A DNA stretch of 64,000 bases from contig NZ_AUBD01000009.1 of assembly GCF_000429065.1 (NCBI RefSeq), positions 62,001 to 126,000 on the forward strand. The letters run 5' to 3'. The DNA is from Silanimonas lenta DSM 16282 (GTDB lineage: Bacteria > Pseudomonadota > Gammaproteobacteria > Xanthomonadales > Xanthomonadaceae). The position numbers and the translations under genes are program-made. The first letter of the stretch is position 1, and the number at the start of each line of letters is the position of its first letter. The notes below the pieces were generated by a model. It was not told the origin of the DNA. It was given only the letters and a program-made list of their open reading frames with translations, and did no database searches. Shown in pieces: positions 31,297-41,491 of this stretch.

Positions 31297-32565
31297 TCAG
31301 CCGTAGACCGGGTACTTGCGGCACTGCGCGGTCACCGCCGCGCGCACCCGGGCGATGACCGCCTCATCGGCCGGGGCATCGAGCACGTCGGCGATCCAGT
31401 TCGCAAGCTCGATGCAGTCGGCCTCGGTATAGCCGCGGGTGGTGATGGCCGGAGTGCCGATGCGCAGGCCCGAGGTGATGAAGGGCGAGCGCGGGTCGTT
31501 CGGCACGGCGTTCTTGTTCACCGTGATGTGGGCCGAGCCGAGCGCGGCCTCGGCATCCTTGCCCGAGACCTCGCGGCCGATCAGATCGACCAGCATCAGG
31601 TGGTTCTCGGTGCCGCCAGAGACGATCTTGTAGCCGCGGGCCATGAGGGCGCCCGCCATGGCCTTGGCATTCTTCACCACCTGCTGCTGGTAGGTCCTGA
31701 AGGCCGGCTCGAGCGCCTCCTTGAAGGCCACGGCCTTGGCGGCGATGACATGCATCAGCGGGCCGCCCTGGATGCCCGGGAAGACGATGCTCTGCAGCTT
31801 CTTCTCGATTTCCTCGGCCTTCTCGCCGGCGCCGGCCTTGCTCATCACGATGATGCCGCCGCGCGGGCCGCGCAGGGTCTTGTGGGTGGTGCTGGTGACC
31901 ACGTGCGCGTGCGGCAGCGGGTTCGGGTAGACGCCTGCGGCGACGAGGCCGGCGATGTGCGCCATGTCGACGAACAGGTAGGCGCCCACCCTGTCGGCGA
32001 TGGCGCGGAAGCGTGCCCAGTCCATGATCTGCGAGTAGGCCGAGAAGCCGGCGATGAGCATCTTCGGCCGGTGCTCGAGGGCGAGGCGCTCGACCTCGTC
32101 CATGTCCACGAGGCCCTGCTCGTTGACGCCGTACTGCACGGCATTGAAGAGCTTGCCCGAGGCATTCACCTTGGCGCCGTGGGTGAGGTGGCCGCCGTGG
32201 GCGAGGCTCATGCCGAGGATGGTGTCGCCCGGCTGCAGCAGGGCGAAGAACACGCCCTGGTTGGCCTGCGAGCCCGAATGCGGCTGCACGTTGGCGTAGT
32301 CGGCGCCGAACAGGGCCTTGCAGCGCTCGATGGCCAGCCGCTCGGCCACGTCGACGTGCTCGCAGCCGCCGTAGTAGCGCTTGCCCGGGTAGCCTTCCGC
32401 GTACTTGTTGGTCAGCACCGAGCCCTGCGCCTCCATGACGCGCGGGCTGGCGTAGTTCTCCGAGGCGATCAGCTCGACATGGTCTTCCTGGCGCTGGCGC
32501 TCGGCGGCGATGGCCGCGGCCAGTTCGGTGTCGTAATCGGCGATGCGCATGCTGCTCGGGAACAT
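31297..32565 (-). CDS. glyA: Serine hydroxymethyltransferase
   Basis: PLP enzyme that interconverts serine and glycine and feeds one-carbon units to folate. 422 residues with [25 protein letters not shown] and the PLP lysine in [15 protein letters not shown]. The start at 32565 ([12 protein letters not shown]) is five codons longer than another ATG at MRIADYD. A TACACT box lies about 40 bp upstream. Confidence 0.98.
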   Translation of the reverse strand: MFPSSMRIADYDTELAAAIAAERQRQEDHVELIASENYASPRVMEAQGSVLTNKYAEGYPGKRYYGGCEHVDVAERLAIERCKALFGADYANVQPHSGSQANQGVFFALLQPGDTILGMSLAHGGHLTHGAKVNASGKLFNAVQYGVNEQGLVDMDEVERLALEHRPKMLIAGFSAYSQIMDWARFRAIADRVGAYLFVDMAHIAGLVAAGVYPNPLPHAHVVTSTTHKTLRGPRGGIIVMSKAGAGEKAEEIEKKLQSIVFPGIQGGPLMHVIAAKAVAFKEALEPAFRTYQQQVVKNAKAMAGALMARGYKIVSGGTENHLMLVDLIGREVSGKDAEAALGSAHITVNKNAVPNDPRSPFITSGLRIGTPAITTRGYTEADCIELANWIADVLDAPADEAVIARVRAAVTAQCRKYPVYG

Positions 32566-32604
32566 CGGGCTCGGGCCTCGGCAAGGAAAGGGGCGGGAGG
32601 CCCT

Positions 32605-32610
32605 AGTGTA
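32605..32610 (-). promoter_or_regulatory. Candidate glyA -10 box
   Basis: TACACT on the minus strand, about 40 bp before glyA; -35 not evident. The rest of the 114-bp gap shows nothing further. Confidence 0.35.
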
Positions 32611-32679
32611 GCCGCCCGCCCTGCCTCCCTTGGGGATGCCGGCCCGCCCCGGCCCGGTCGCCCGGGCCTGCGCAGCGCG

Positions 32680-33192
32680 TCAGCCGTTGAGGATGGCGTC
32701 CACCACGATGCCGGTGGCAATCGCCACCAGCAGCCAGTTGCCGCGCTCGTCGCGGCGCCAGTGGTGGCCGTGCGGCGGGTGGCGCAGGCCGTAGCGGTGG
32801 TAATCGACCACGACATAGGTGGGCGCCCAGTGGTAGTCGTGGATGCGGTAGCCACGCTGCCAGCGCGGTGGCGTGCGATAGACCGGGGCATAGACCACCC
32901 GCGGCGGCGGCACGTGGATCACCACCGGCGGCGGGGCGTGATAGACCACCCGCGGTGGCGGGCCATAGCCGCGGCCGGGGTGGCCGTCGCGGCGATGGTC
33001 GCGGCGGGCATCCCGCCGGCCGTCGCGGTAACCCTGGCGGTAGTCGCGGTCACTCCAGCCGTGATGCTGCACCGAGTGGCCACGCTCATGGTGGCGGCGG
33101 CCGTCGTCGCGGGCCTCGACGGGCTGGCCGAGCGCAAGCGCGCCAGCGGCCACGAAGGCGGCGAGGGAGGAGGTCAGCAGTCCGGTACGCAT
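32680..33192 (-). CDS. RcnB-family periplasmic protein
   Basis: Predicted exported protein of 170 residues: a signal peptide ([22 protein letters not shown], cut near VEA), a region very rich in R, D and H, a proline/valine stretch with [12 protein letters not shown] and [11 protein letters not shown] repeats, and a C-terminal RcnB-type domain. That domain shows [15 protein letters not shown] and ends in [14 protein letters not shown]. RcnB in E. coli affects nickel/cobalt efflux; related proteins are often of unknown role. The histidine content could bind metal, which is inference. The ATG at 33192 is chosen because it starts the signal peptide. Confidence 0.8.
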   Translation of the reverse strand: MRTGLLTSSLAAFVAAGALALGQPVEARDDGRRHHERGHSVQHHGWSDRDYRQGYRDGRRDARRDHRRDGHPGRGYGPPPRVVYHAPPPVVIHVPPPRVVYAPVYRTPPRWQRGYRIHDYHWAPTYVVVDYHRYGLRHPPHGHHWRRDERGNWLLVAIATGIVVDAILNG

Positions 33193-33332
33193 GGCAGTGG
33201 GCTCCGGTGGGACGTGGCCCGAGCATCCCGCGTCCTGCCTGAATCGTCTCTGGCCACGCGGCCGGCCGGCTGCCGCCATTCAGCCGCCGGAGCCCTCCCC
33301 CGCCGCGCCGCGGGGCGGCCGGGCCCGTCCGG

Positions 33333-33338
33333 TATACT
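33333..33338 (+). promoter_or_regulatory. Candidate ettA -10 box
   Basis: TATACT on the plus strand, 71 bp before ettA. No -35 match. The remainder of the 217-bp divergent gap shows no other gene. Confidence 0.45.
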
Positions 33339-33409
33339 CGACGGGTCCCCGAATGCCCCCTCCCGCCGCCGGCGCCGCCGCGGCCGGGCGCGTCTGAATG
33401 GAGTGAAGC

Positions 33410-35071
<1,662 letters not shown>

Positions 35072-35078
35072 CGAGTGG

Positions 35079-35132
35079 AGAGGAGAGAGGAACGAGTGGA
35101 CAGCACGAGAACCACTCCTTCCTCTCTGCTCG
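35079..35132 (+). terminator. Long purine/pyrimidine hairpin after ettA
   Basis: A 16-bp stem with one mismatch (35084-35099 AGAGAGGAACGAGTGG against 35112-35127 CCACTCCTTCCTCTCT) and a 12-nt loop, 12 bp after the ettA stop. No T-run follows directly, but CTCTTTCCTC lies 12 bases on. It may end or stabilise the ettA mRNA before pyrF. The repeated ACGAGTGGA on the left arm looks like a locally duplicated or dispersed repeat unit. Confidence 0.5.
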
Positions 35133-35169
35133 CTTCATCACTCTTTCCTCCACCCAAGGATCTCCGGCC

Positions 35170-36000
35170 ATGACCTTCCATTCCATGCTGAAGCGCCGCT
35201 GGGCTGCCTCCGGCTCCCTGCTGTGCGTCGGCATCGACCCGGAACCGGGGCGCTACCCCGCCCCGCTGGCCGACGACCCGGACCGGGTCTTCGCCTTCGG
35301 CAGGGCGATCGTGGATGCGACGGCCGAGTACGCCTGCGCCTTCAAGCCGCAGATCGCCCACTTCGCCGCGCAGGGGGCGGAGGATGCGCTGGCGCGGCTC
35401 ATCGCCCACATCCATGCCGCGCATCCCGGCATCCCGGTGATCCTCGATGCCAAGCGCGGCGACATCGGCAGCACGGCCCTGAACTACGCCCGCGAGGCCT
35501 TCGACCGCTTCCGCGCCGACGCGGTCACGGCCAACCCCTACCTCGGCGGCGATTCGCTGGCGCCCTACCTCGAACGCGCCGACCGCGGCGTGGTGGTGCT
35601 CTGCCGCACCTCGAACCCGGGGGCGGCCGACCTGCAGGACCTGCCGGTGGCCGGTGCCGACGGCACGAGCCGCCCGCTCTACCAGCACGTGGCCGAAAAG
35701 GCCGCGCGCGACTGGAACGCGAACGGCAATCTCGCCCTGGTCGTCGGCGCCACCTGGCCGGAACAGCTGGGCGAGGTGCGCGCCATCGTCGGCGGCGCGG
35801 TGCCCCTGCTGGTGCCCGGCATCGGCGCCCAGGGCGGCGATGTCGGGGCGGTGCTGAAGCACGGCCTCGACGCCGACCGCACCGGGCTCGTCATCAGCAG
35901 CTCGCGGGCCATCCTCTACGCCAGCGGCGGCGCCGATTTCGCCGAGGCTGCCGCCCGCGTGGCGCGCGAGACCCGCGACGCCATCAACCGCCACCGCTGA
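35170..36000 (+). CDS. pyrF: Orotidine-5'-phosphate decarboxylase
   Basis: Last step of UMP synthesis. 276 residues, the longer PyrF type. The catalytic [11 protein letters not shown] motif is present, with LCVGIDPEP near the N-terminus and [21 protein letters not shown] at the phosphate-binding end. ATG 35170 (MTFHSML) or 35185 are both possible starts. It converges on the GGDEF gene with 18 bp between. Confidence 0.96.
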   Translation: MTFHSMLKRRWAASGSLLCVGIDPEPGRYPAPLADDPDRVFAFGRAIVDATAEYACAFKPQIAHFAAQGAEDALARLIAHIHAAHPGIPVILDAKRGDIGSTALNYAREAFDRFRADAVTANPYLGGDSLAPYLERADRGVVVLCRTSNPGAADLQDLPVAGADGTSRPLYQHVAEKAARDWNANGNLALVVGATWPEQLGEVRAIVGGAVPLLVPGIGAQGGDVGAVLKHGLDADRTGLVISSSRAILYASGGADFAEAAARVARETRDAINRHR

Positions 36001-36018
36001 GGCACTCCGGTTCCCGGC

Positions 36019-36963
36019 TCAGCCCAGGCGCCGGTCGATCCAGCCCGGATGCGCCACCAGCCCGCGCCCGGCATGCTTGGCCTCGTAGAGCCAGTGGTCG
36101 GCGCGGCGCAGGAGATCGGTGGTGCTGGCGTCCTCGTCGGCCATGGCCACCACGCCGGCACTGAAGGCTACGCCGATCGCCTGGTCGGCGAGTTCGAACG
36201 GACGGACATGGAACTGCGCCTGCCATTCACGCAGCAGGGCCGCGGCCGACGGCAGGGCAAGACCCTCGAACAGCACGGCGAATTCCTCGCCGCCGATGCG
36301 GCCCAGCACCTTGCCGGCGGCCGGCCAGGCCAGCAGGGCCTTCGCCACGTAGCGCAGGAAAGCATCGCCCACGGCATGGCCGAAGCGATCATTCACCGCC
36401 TTGAAGTGATCGAGGTCGAGGATGGCGAGCGCCAGCGGCAAGCCGGCAGCGCGGGCGGTCTCCATCGCCGCTTCCAGCCGGGCGAGGAAGGCGCGGCGAT
36501 TGAGGAGGCCGGTGAGCTCGTCGGTGGTGGCAAAGCGCTGCAGTTCGGCCTCGAGCTGCCGGCGGCGGGTGATGTTGATCACCACCCAGGCCACGCAGTC
36601 GGGCACGTCGCCCGCCCCGGCCACGATCGGAGCGATGCGACCCATGAACCACTGCGGCCCCGGCGGGCCGTCGTGGGCATTGCCGGCGCAGTCGTCGGCC
36701 GAGAGGGTGTACTCGTAGACATGCGGCTGGCCGGTATCGATCACCCGGCGCACGTCGGCGAGGAAGCCGTCGGCGATGGCGGCCGGCATGATGTCGTGCA
36801 GGGTCTTGCCGACGAGATAGGCGAGGCTGTCGTAGGCCGCGCGGTCGCTGCCGCCGAAGGCCTCGAGATAGCGGCCGTCGCGGTCGAGCACGAACACCGG
36901 GTCGACCAGGGCCCGGGTCACGGCTTCGAGCAGGGCGAGGCGATCGGGCGGGCCAGGGCTCAT
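36019..36963 (-). CDS. PAS-like/GGDEF diguanylate cyclase
   Basis: Predicted to make the second messenger c-di-GMP. 314 residues: an N-terminal PAS-like sensor (about 8-135, VDPVFVLDRDGRYLEAFGG to WVVINITRRRQLE) and a C-terminal GGDEF domain (about 145-310). The active site reads GGEEF (224-228), with TDELTGLLNRRAF and DLDHFKAVNDRFGH intact, so activity is likely. The inhibitory RxxD I-site is absent (AAGK stands there). No membrane segment, so it should be cytosolic. The ATG overlaps the glycosyltransferase stop, making it the last gene of the T2SS-glycan run. Confidence 0.9.
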   Translation of the reverse strand: MSPGPPDRLALLEAVTRALVDPVFVLDRDGRYLEAFGGSDRAAYDSLAYLVGKTLHDIMPAAIADGFLADVRRVIDTGQPHVYEYTLSADDCAGNAHDGPPGPQWFMGRIAPIVAGAGDVPDCVAWVVINITRRRQLEAELQRFATTDELTGLLNRRAFLARLEAAMETARAAGLPLALAILDLDHFKAVNDRFGHAVGDAFLRYVAKALLAWPAAGKVLGRIGGEEFAVLFEGLALPSAAALLREWQAQFHVRPFELADQAIGVAFSAGVVAMADEDASTTDLLRRADHWLYEAKHAGRGLVAHPGWIDRRLG

Positions 36964-37838
36964 CGGGCGCGGCGGCGGGAGCGTGCTCCCAGCATCGCAC
37001 GCGGCAGGGCGATCAATGTGAAACGCGCCGCGAGGGCCAGGGCCACCAGCGGCCGCCAGGCCCAGGCCCGGCCAGGCGCCTCGAAGCGCCGCCAGTAACG
37101 CCACAGGCCGCGGTGCTTGTGCCATTCCACGAACAGCGGCCGGGCGCGGCTCGACACCCCGCGGTGGTGCAGCACCGGCACGTCGTTGGCCACCGCCACG
37201 CTGAAGCCGGCCGCGCGCAGGCGGCGGCAGAAATCGAGGTCCTCGACATGCAGGCGGTAGCCGGCGTCCCAGCCGCCGATACGCTCGAAGGCCACGCGCG
37301 GCACCAGCATCAGGGCCCCGGAGCAGGCCTCCACCGGCTGCAGGGCCCTGCCCTCCTCCACCGGGAGGGCGAGGGCATCGCGCCCGCCGCGGGCGGCGAG
37401 CAGGCGGCCGAGGCTGAGGTCGTGCCGCCGCGCGGCGGCATCGCGCCGGCCTTCGGCATCGCGCAGGTCGGCGCCGAGGGCGCCGGGCGTGGGCACGGCG
37501 GCGGCATGCGCCAGCAGGCGCTCGAGCGTGCCCTGCGGCAGTTCGCAGTCCGGGTTCACGAACAGCAGCCAGGGCGAGTCTCCGGCCGCCGCCCCGGCAT
37601 TGCAGGCCGCCGCGAAGCCGGGGTTGTGGTCGAGTTCGAGGAGCGAGAGGCGCGGCTCGCCGGCCGCCATGGCCCGCACCCGCGCCCGGCTGTCGTCGCG
37701 CGAGCCGTTGTCCACCACCACGAGGCGGACGAGCGGCGGCTGCGCCAGCAGGGAGTGCAGGCAGGCCTCGAGGGTGCTGGCGCTGTCGTAGGCCACCACC
37801 ACGGCATCGACTCCGCCGCTGCCCTGCGCTGCCGTCAC
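36960..37838 (-). CDS. GT2 glycosyltransferase (rhamnosyltransferase-like)
   Basis: Predicted GT-A inverting glycosyltransferase. 292 residues from a GTG at 37838 that overlaps the methyltransferase stop (GTGA). Motifs: DAVVVAYDSASTLEACLHSL, VVVDNGSRDDSR, NPGFAAACNAGAA, the metal/nucleotide motif NPDCE and HVEDLDFCRRLRAAG. A hydrophobic C-terminal stretch (LVALALAARFTLIALP) could associate with the membrane. The pattern resembles WbbL-type rhamnosyltransferases, but the sugar cannot be told from sequence. Likely builds the glycan exported by the adjacent ABC transporter. Confidence 0.85.
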   Translation of the reverse strand: MTAAQGSGGVDAVVVAYDSASTLEACLHSLLAQPPLVRLVVVDNGSRDDSRARVRAMAAGEPRLSLLELDHNPGFAAACNAGAAAGDSPWLLFVNPDCELPQGTLERLLAHAAAVPTPGALGADLRDAEGRRDAAARRHDLSLGRLLAARGGRDALALPVEEGRALQPVEACSGALMLVPRVAFERIGGWDAGYRLHVEDLDFCRRLRAAGFSVAVANDVPVLHHRGVSSRARPLFVEWHKHRGLWRYWRRFEAPGRAWAWRPLVALALAARFTLIALPRAMLGARSRRRAR

Positions 37839-38680
37839 GGGCCGTCGGGCAGGCCGGCGGCGCGCAGGCGCTCGCGCAGGGTGTGGGCGTAGCGGTCGGT
37901 GGCGAGCAGCTCGCGGATCACCTGGTGGTAATGGGCATGGATGCTCTGCTGGGCATCGGCAAAGCAGCTCAAGGCCGGCAGGCCGGCCAGCGACTCGCCG
38001 CGCTTGGCGCACACCGCCACGTGGTACATCGGCAGGGTGCGGATGCCGCCGAACACGTCCTCGCCGTCCTGGGTGAAGGCGGTGGTGGCGCCGGTGCCGC
38101 CATCGAGGCGCCAGAGCAGGGAATGGGTGACCACGCGCTGGCCATAGAGCCGCCAGCGGGCGAAATGGCGGCCGAGCAGGGCCTCGAACTCCTCGCGGTA
38201 GAGCTCGCGCACATGGTGCGGGTTCTGCTCGCCGGCAAGGTCGGTGTAGGTGTGCTTGTCCGGCGTGGAGACGAGCAGCAGGCCATCGGGCTTCAGCACC
38301 CGGGCGAAGCCGGCGAGCAGGCGGTCGTGCTCGGCGAGGTGCTCGAGGGTCTCGAAGCTCACCACGAGGTCGAGGCTCTCGGTGTCGATGGCGGAGAGAT
38401 CGAGCACGTCGCCCTCGAGGAAGCGCAGCCTGGGATGCACGTAGCGGCGGCGGGCATGGGCGATCACTTCCGGCGCGCGGTCGATGCCGGTCACCATGGC
38501 CGCGGTACGCGCCAGCAGGGCGGCGCCATAGCCCTCGCCGCAGGCGGCATCCAGCACCTGGCGGCCGCGCGCCAGCTCCATCGCGAAGGCGTAGCGGTGC
38601 CAGTGCTCGTAGGCCATCTCGCGCGGCACTTCCGGGTGGTAGCGCTCGCCGGTGAAGGGCAGCGGCGTGGCCTCGCTCAT
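37835..38680 (-). CDS. SAM-dependent methyltransferase in glycan locus
   Basis: Class I methyltransferase of 281 residues with the SAM loop VLDAACGEGYG at about 42-52, acidic D after MVTGI, and FETLEHLAEHDRLLAGF. The opening (LPFTGERYHPEVPREMAYEHWHRYAFA) is like methyltransferases seen in O-antigen gene clusters. About 90 C-terminal residues follow the core. Flanked and overlapped by two glycosyltransferases and next to a Wzt-like ATPase, it may methylate a sugar of the glycan or cap the chain end; that role is inference. Confidence 0.85.
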   Translation of the reverse strand: MSEATPLPFTGERYHPEVPREMAYEHWHRYAFAMELARGRQVLDAACGEGYGAALLARTAAMVTGIDRAPEVIAHARRRYVHPRLRFLEGDVLDLSAIDTESLDLVVSFETLEHLAEHDRLLAGFARVLKPDGLLLVSTPDKHTYTDLAGEQNPHHVRELYREEFEALLGRHFARWRLYGQRVVTHSLLWRLDGGTGATTAFTQDGEDVFGGIRTLPMYHVAVCAKRGESLAGLPALSCFADAQQSIHAHYHQVIRELLATDRYAHTLRERLRAAGLPDGP

Positions 38681-39558
38681 CGGAACAGGTCTCCCTGCGG
38701 ACTCTCGGCCGCCAGCATAGCGAGGGCCTCGGCAAGACGCTGCCGCGGGCCGCGCAGCGGGTCGTCGAGGATGTAGCGGGCGATGCGCTCGTTGTAGCCG
38801 GGCCAGCGGGCATTGAGCCGGCGCAGGTTCTCGCCGCCGGGAGCAAGGCCGGTGGCGGCGAAAGAGGCATGGCCGCGGTGCACCACATAGGCGTCGTCGC
38901 AGAGCACGTGGCGCCAGCCATGGGCCTCGGCGCGCAGGCACCAGTCGTTCTCCTCGCCATAGCCGCGGCCGAAGGTCTCGGCATCGAAGCCCCCCACGGC
39001 GCGCAGGGCGGCACGGCGCAGGGCCATGCAGAAGCCCACGGCGGTGGGCAGCACGGGATAGGCGGGCGCGAGCCGCGCGGCCGCGGCGGCGAGGGCCGCC
39101 GGATCCGCGGGCGCCGGATTGGGCGAGACGAACAGGGGGAAGCTCACGATCTCGCCATTGTTGCTCCAGGGGGTAGCCGAGGCGATGCGAGGGTCGCTGG
39201 CGAGGCAGGCCGCCAGCCGCTCCAGCCACGGCCCCTGCGGCTCGGTATCGGAGTTGAGCAGCACCACGTCGTCCTCGCCGGTCTCGGCGAAGGCGGCATT
39301 GCAGTTGGCCGGGAAACCGAGGTTGCGCTCGCGGCGCACCAGGCGGGCCGCGAGCCGGGTGCGGCGCACCCAGCCCTCGAGCAGGGCCGGCACCCGCGGA
39401 TCGGGGGAGGCATCGTCGGCCAGCAGCACCCGGGTCCCCGGGGCCAGGCTGCGGTCGAGCGCGGCGAGACAGGCATCCACCGCCTCCAGGGCGTTGAACA
39501 CCGGCACCACCACCACCGGCAGGCGGCTGGGGTCGATGCGTGCGGGCGCCGGGCTCAT
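38677..39558 (-). CDS. GT2 family glycosyltransferase
   Basis: Second predicted GT-A glycosyltransferase, 293 residues. Motifs: VVVVPVFNALEAVDACLAAL, LLADDASPDPRV, NLGFPANCNAAFAE, NSDTEPQGPWL (DxD-type metal site) and GRGYGEENDWCLRAEAHGW. Sugar specificity unknown. It overlaps the Wzt-like gene and the methyltransferase by 4 bp each, so all belong to one translational unit. Confidence 0.87.
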   Translation of the reverse strand: MSPAPARIDPSRLPVVVVPVFNALEAVDACLAALDRSLAPGTRVLLADDASPDPRVPALLEGWVRRTRLAARLVRRERNLGFPANCNAAFAETGEDDVVLLNSDTEPQGPWLERLAACLASDPRIASATPWSNNGEIVSFPLFVSPNPAPADPAALAAAAARLAPAYPVLPTAVGFCMALRRAALRAVGGFDAETFGRGYGEENDWCLRAEAHGWRHVLCDDAYVVHRGHASFAATGLAPGGENLRRLNARWPGYNERIARYILDDPLRGPRQRLAEALAMLAAESPQGDLFR

Positions 39559-40706
39559 GGCGCCTCCCAGCGGTGCGGCAGGCGCACGAAGCCGAACTCG
39601 CGGCTCTCGCCCGGCAGGTCGAAGGCCTGCTCCACGGTGTGGAAGACGCGCAGGGCCTCGGGGTCCATGGTGTGGGCGCGGAAGCGGTAGCGGCCGGGCA
39701 GCAGGGCCGAGACATCGAGCTCCAGCCGGGCGCCGAAGCCGCCCTCCGGCAGCGGCCAGGGCCCCTGCCCGTCGATCTCGGTGCTGACGCCGTACACCGG
39801 CGTGCCATCGGCCCGCACCAGACCCACCAGCAGGTGCGGGCGCTCGCCCTCGCGGGAGCGGGCAACGAGCCGCACCGAGAGCCGCCCTCCGGCCAGGCTC
39901 AGGTCCAGCGACTCGATGCGGTATTCGGGCAGGCCCTCCGCTGCCGCCTCGCCGGCGGCCGCATCACGCGCCTCCAGCCAGGCCTCGTAGCGCCGCGACA
40001 CCGCGTGCGCCTCGCCCTGGGCCTCGATCCGGCCCTCGCGCAGCCACAGCGCATGGCGGCAGAGCTTGCGTACGTGGTAGGGGCTATGGGAGACCAGCAG
40101 CAGGGTGCCGCCCCCGGCGAGATAGCCGTCGATCCAGCGGATGCATTTCTTCTGGAAGCGCTCGTCGCCCACCGCCAGCACCTCGTCGGTGATGAGGAGG
40201 TCGGGACGGGTGGCGGCCACCACGGCGAAGCCGAGGCGCATGGCCATGCCGCTGCTGTAGTGCTTCACCGGCTCGTCGAAGTAGCGGCCGATGGCGGCGA
40301 AGTCCTCGATCTCGGGCAACTTGGCCTGCAGCGCGAGCCCGGAGAGCCCGTGCAGGGCCGCGGCCATGCGCACGTTGTCCCGGCCGCTGTATTCCGGGTG
40401 GAAGCCGGCCCCGAGCTCGAGCAGGGCGCCGATGCGCCCACGGCGCTCGATGCGGCCCTCGCTCGGGGTGAGGGTGCCGGTGACCAGTTTGAGCAGGGTG
40501 GATTTCCCGGCACCGTTCTCGCCAATGATCGCCAGCGACTCGCCGCGCCGCACCTCGAGGTCGATGCCGGAGAGCACCGGCACCTCGCGCCGCGGCGGGC
40601 GCCCGAGCAGCAGGCGGCCGAGGGCCGAGAGGCGGTCGCCACGCGCCCCCACCACCGGGTAGCGCTTGCCCACGCCGGAGAGCCGCACCAGCCACTCGCC
40701 GCTCAC
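39555..40706 (-). CDS. Polysaccharide ABC exporter ATPase (Wzt-like)
   Basis: Powers export of an undecaprenyl-linked glycan. 383 residues from a GTG at 40706 overlapping the permease stop. The ABC domain (about 5-245) has GENGAGKST (62-70), the polysaccharide-exporter signature SSGMAMRLGF in place of LSGGQ, and ITDEVLAVGD. The remaining roughly 135 residues form a beta-rich extension like the carbohydrate-binding domain of E. coli O9a Wzt, which recognises the capped chain end. Closely related to KpsT/TagH-type ATPases, but the extension favours Wzt. Confidence 0.9.
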   Translation of the reverse strand: MSGEWLVRLSGVGKRYPVVGARGDRLSALGRLLLGRPPRREVPVLSGIDLEVRRGESLAIIGENGAGKSTLLKLVTGTLTPSEGRIERRGRIGALLELGAGFHPEYSGRDNVRMAAALHGLSGLALQAKLPEIEDFAAIGRYFDEPVKHYSSGMAMRLGFAVVAATRPDLLITDEVLAVGDERFQKKCIRWIDGYLAGGGTLLLVSHSPYHVRKLCRHALWLREGRIEAQGEAHAVSRRYEAWLEARDAAAGEAAAEGLPEYRIESLDLSLAGGRLSVRLVARSREGERPHLLVGLVRADGTPVYGVSTEIDGQGPWPLPEGGFGARLELDVSALLPGRYRFRAHTMDPEALRVFHTVEQAFDLPGESREFGFVRLPHRWEAP

Positions 40707-41476
40707 AGGAAGTCCTCCAGATGCCGGCCGGCGCGGCGCTGCAGGGCGAGCGAGAGGCCGAGCAGCAGCACCGCCACCGCCGCCGATGCGGCGAGCGCCG
40801 CCCACGGCAGGGCCGCGCTGCCCGAGAGCCCGCCGCGGATCGCCTCGATGGGCGCCACCAGCGGGTTCCAGCCCAGCGCCGCGGCCACCGGCGCCGGCAG
40901 CTGCGCGCGCTCGTAGAGCACCGGCGAGAGGAAGAAGCCAAGGCCGGTGAGCTGGCCCACGAGAGGGGCGAGATCGCGGACGAAGACCTGCAGCAGGGCG
41001 GCGATGCGGGCCAGCGCCAGGGCCATCAGCGCCAGCACCGCCAGCGCCGCCGTGGCGGCGAGCAGGCCGGGCGCCGAGGGCCGCAGGCCAGAGGCGAGCA
41101 GCACGGCGAGCACCACGAGGAAGCCGGCCAGGTCCACCAGCACGCTCGCCAGCACCCGCGCATGCACGTAGAGCGCGGGCGGCAGGGGCACGCGGGCGAT
41201 CAGGCCGGCATGGTCGAGGTAGGTGGTGACGCCGCGGTTCACCGCGTTGGCGAACAGCAGCCAGGGGAAGAGGCCGAGGGCGAGGAAGACCGGATAGGCC
41301 ATGCCGGCGCTGGCCGAGCGCGCCGGCAGCAGCTGGCCGAACACGAAGGCCAGCACCGCGAGCTGGGCCAACGGCAGCAGCACCAGCCAGGCCGCGCCCA
41401 GCAGGCTGCCCTGGTAGCGCTCGCGCCATTCGCGGCCGAGCAGCTCGCGCAGCACGGAGCCGTGGGGAAAACGCAT
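40703..41476 (-). CDS. Polysaccharide ABC exporter permease (Wzm-like)
   Basis: ABC-2 type permease of 257 residues with six predicted membrane segments. It begins MRFPHGSVLRELLGREWRERYQGSLLGAAW, the amphipathic gate helix region typical of Wzm/KpsM permeases, and has GLFPWLLFANAVNRG and FFLSPVLYE further on. It forms the exporter with the ATPase next to it. It starts 15 bp after the secretin stop with no terminator visible, linking the glycan genes to the T2SS operon. Confidence 0.9.
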   Translation of the reverse strand: MRFPHGSVLRELLGREWRERYQGSLLGAAWLVLLPLAQLAVLAFVFGQLLPARSASAGMAYPVFLALGLFPWLLFANAVNRGVTTYLDHAGLIARVPLPPALYVHARVLASVLVDLAGFLVVLAVLLASGLRPSAPGLLAATAALAVLALMALALARIAALLQVFVRDLAPLVGQLTGLGFFLSPVLYERAQLPAPVAAALGWNPLVAPIEAIRGGLSGSAALPWAALAASAAVAVLLLGLSLALQRRAGRHLEDFL

Positions 41477-41491
41477 GGCCGGGCTGGGGGC

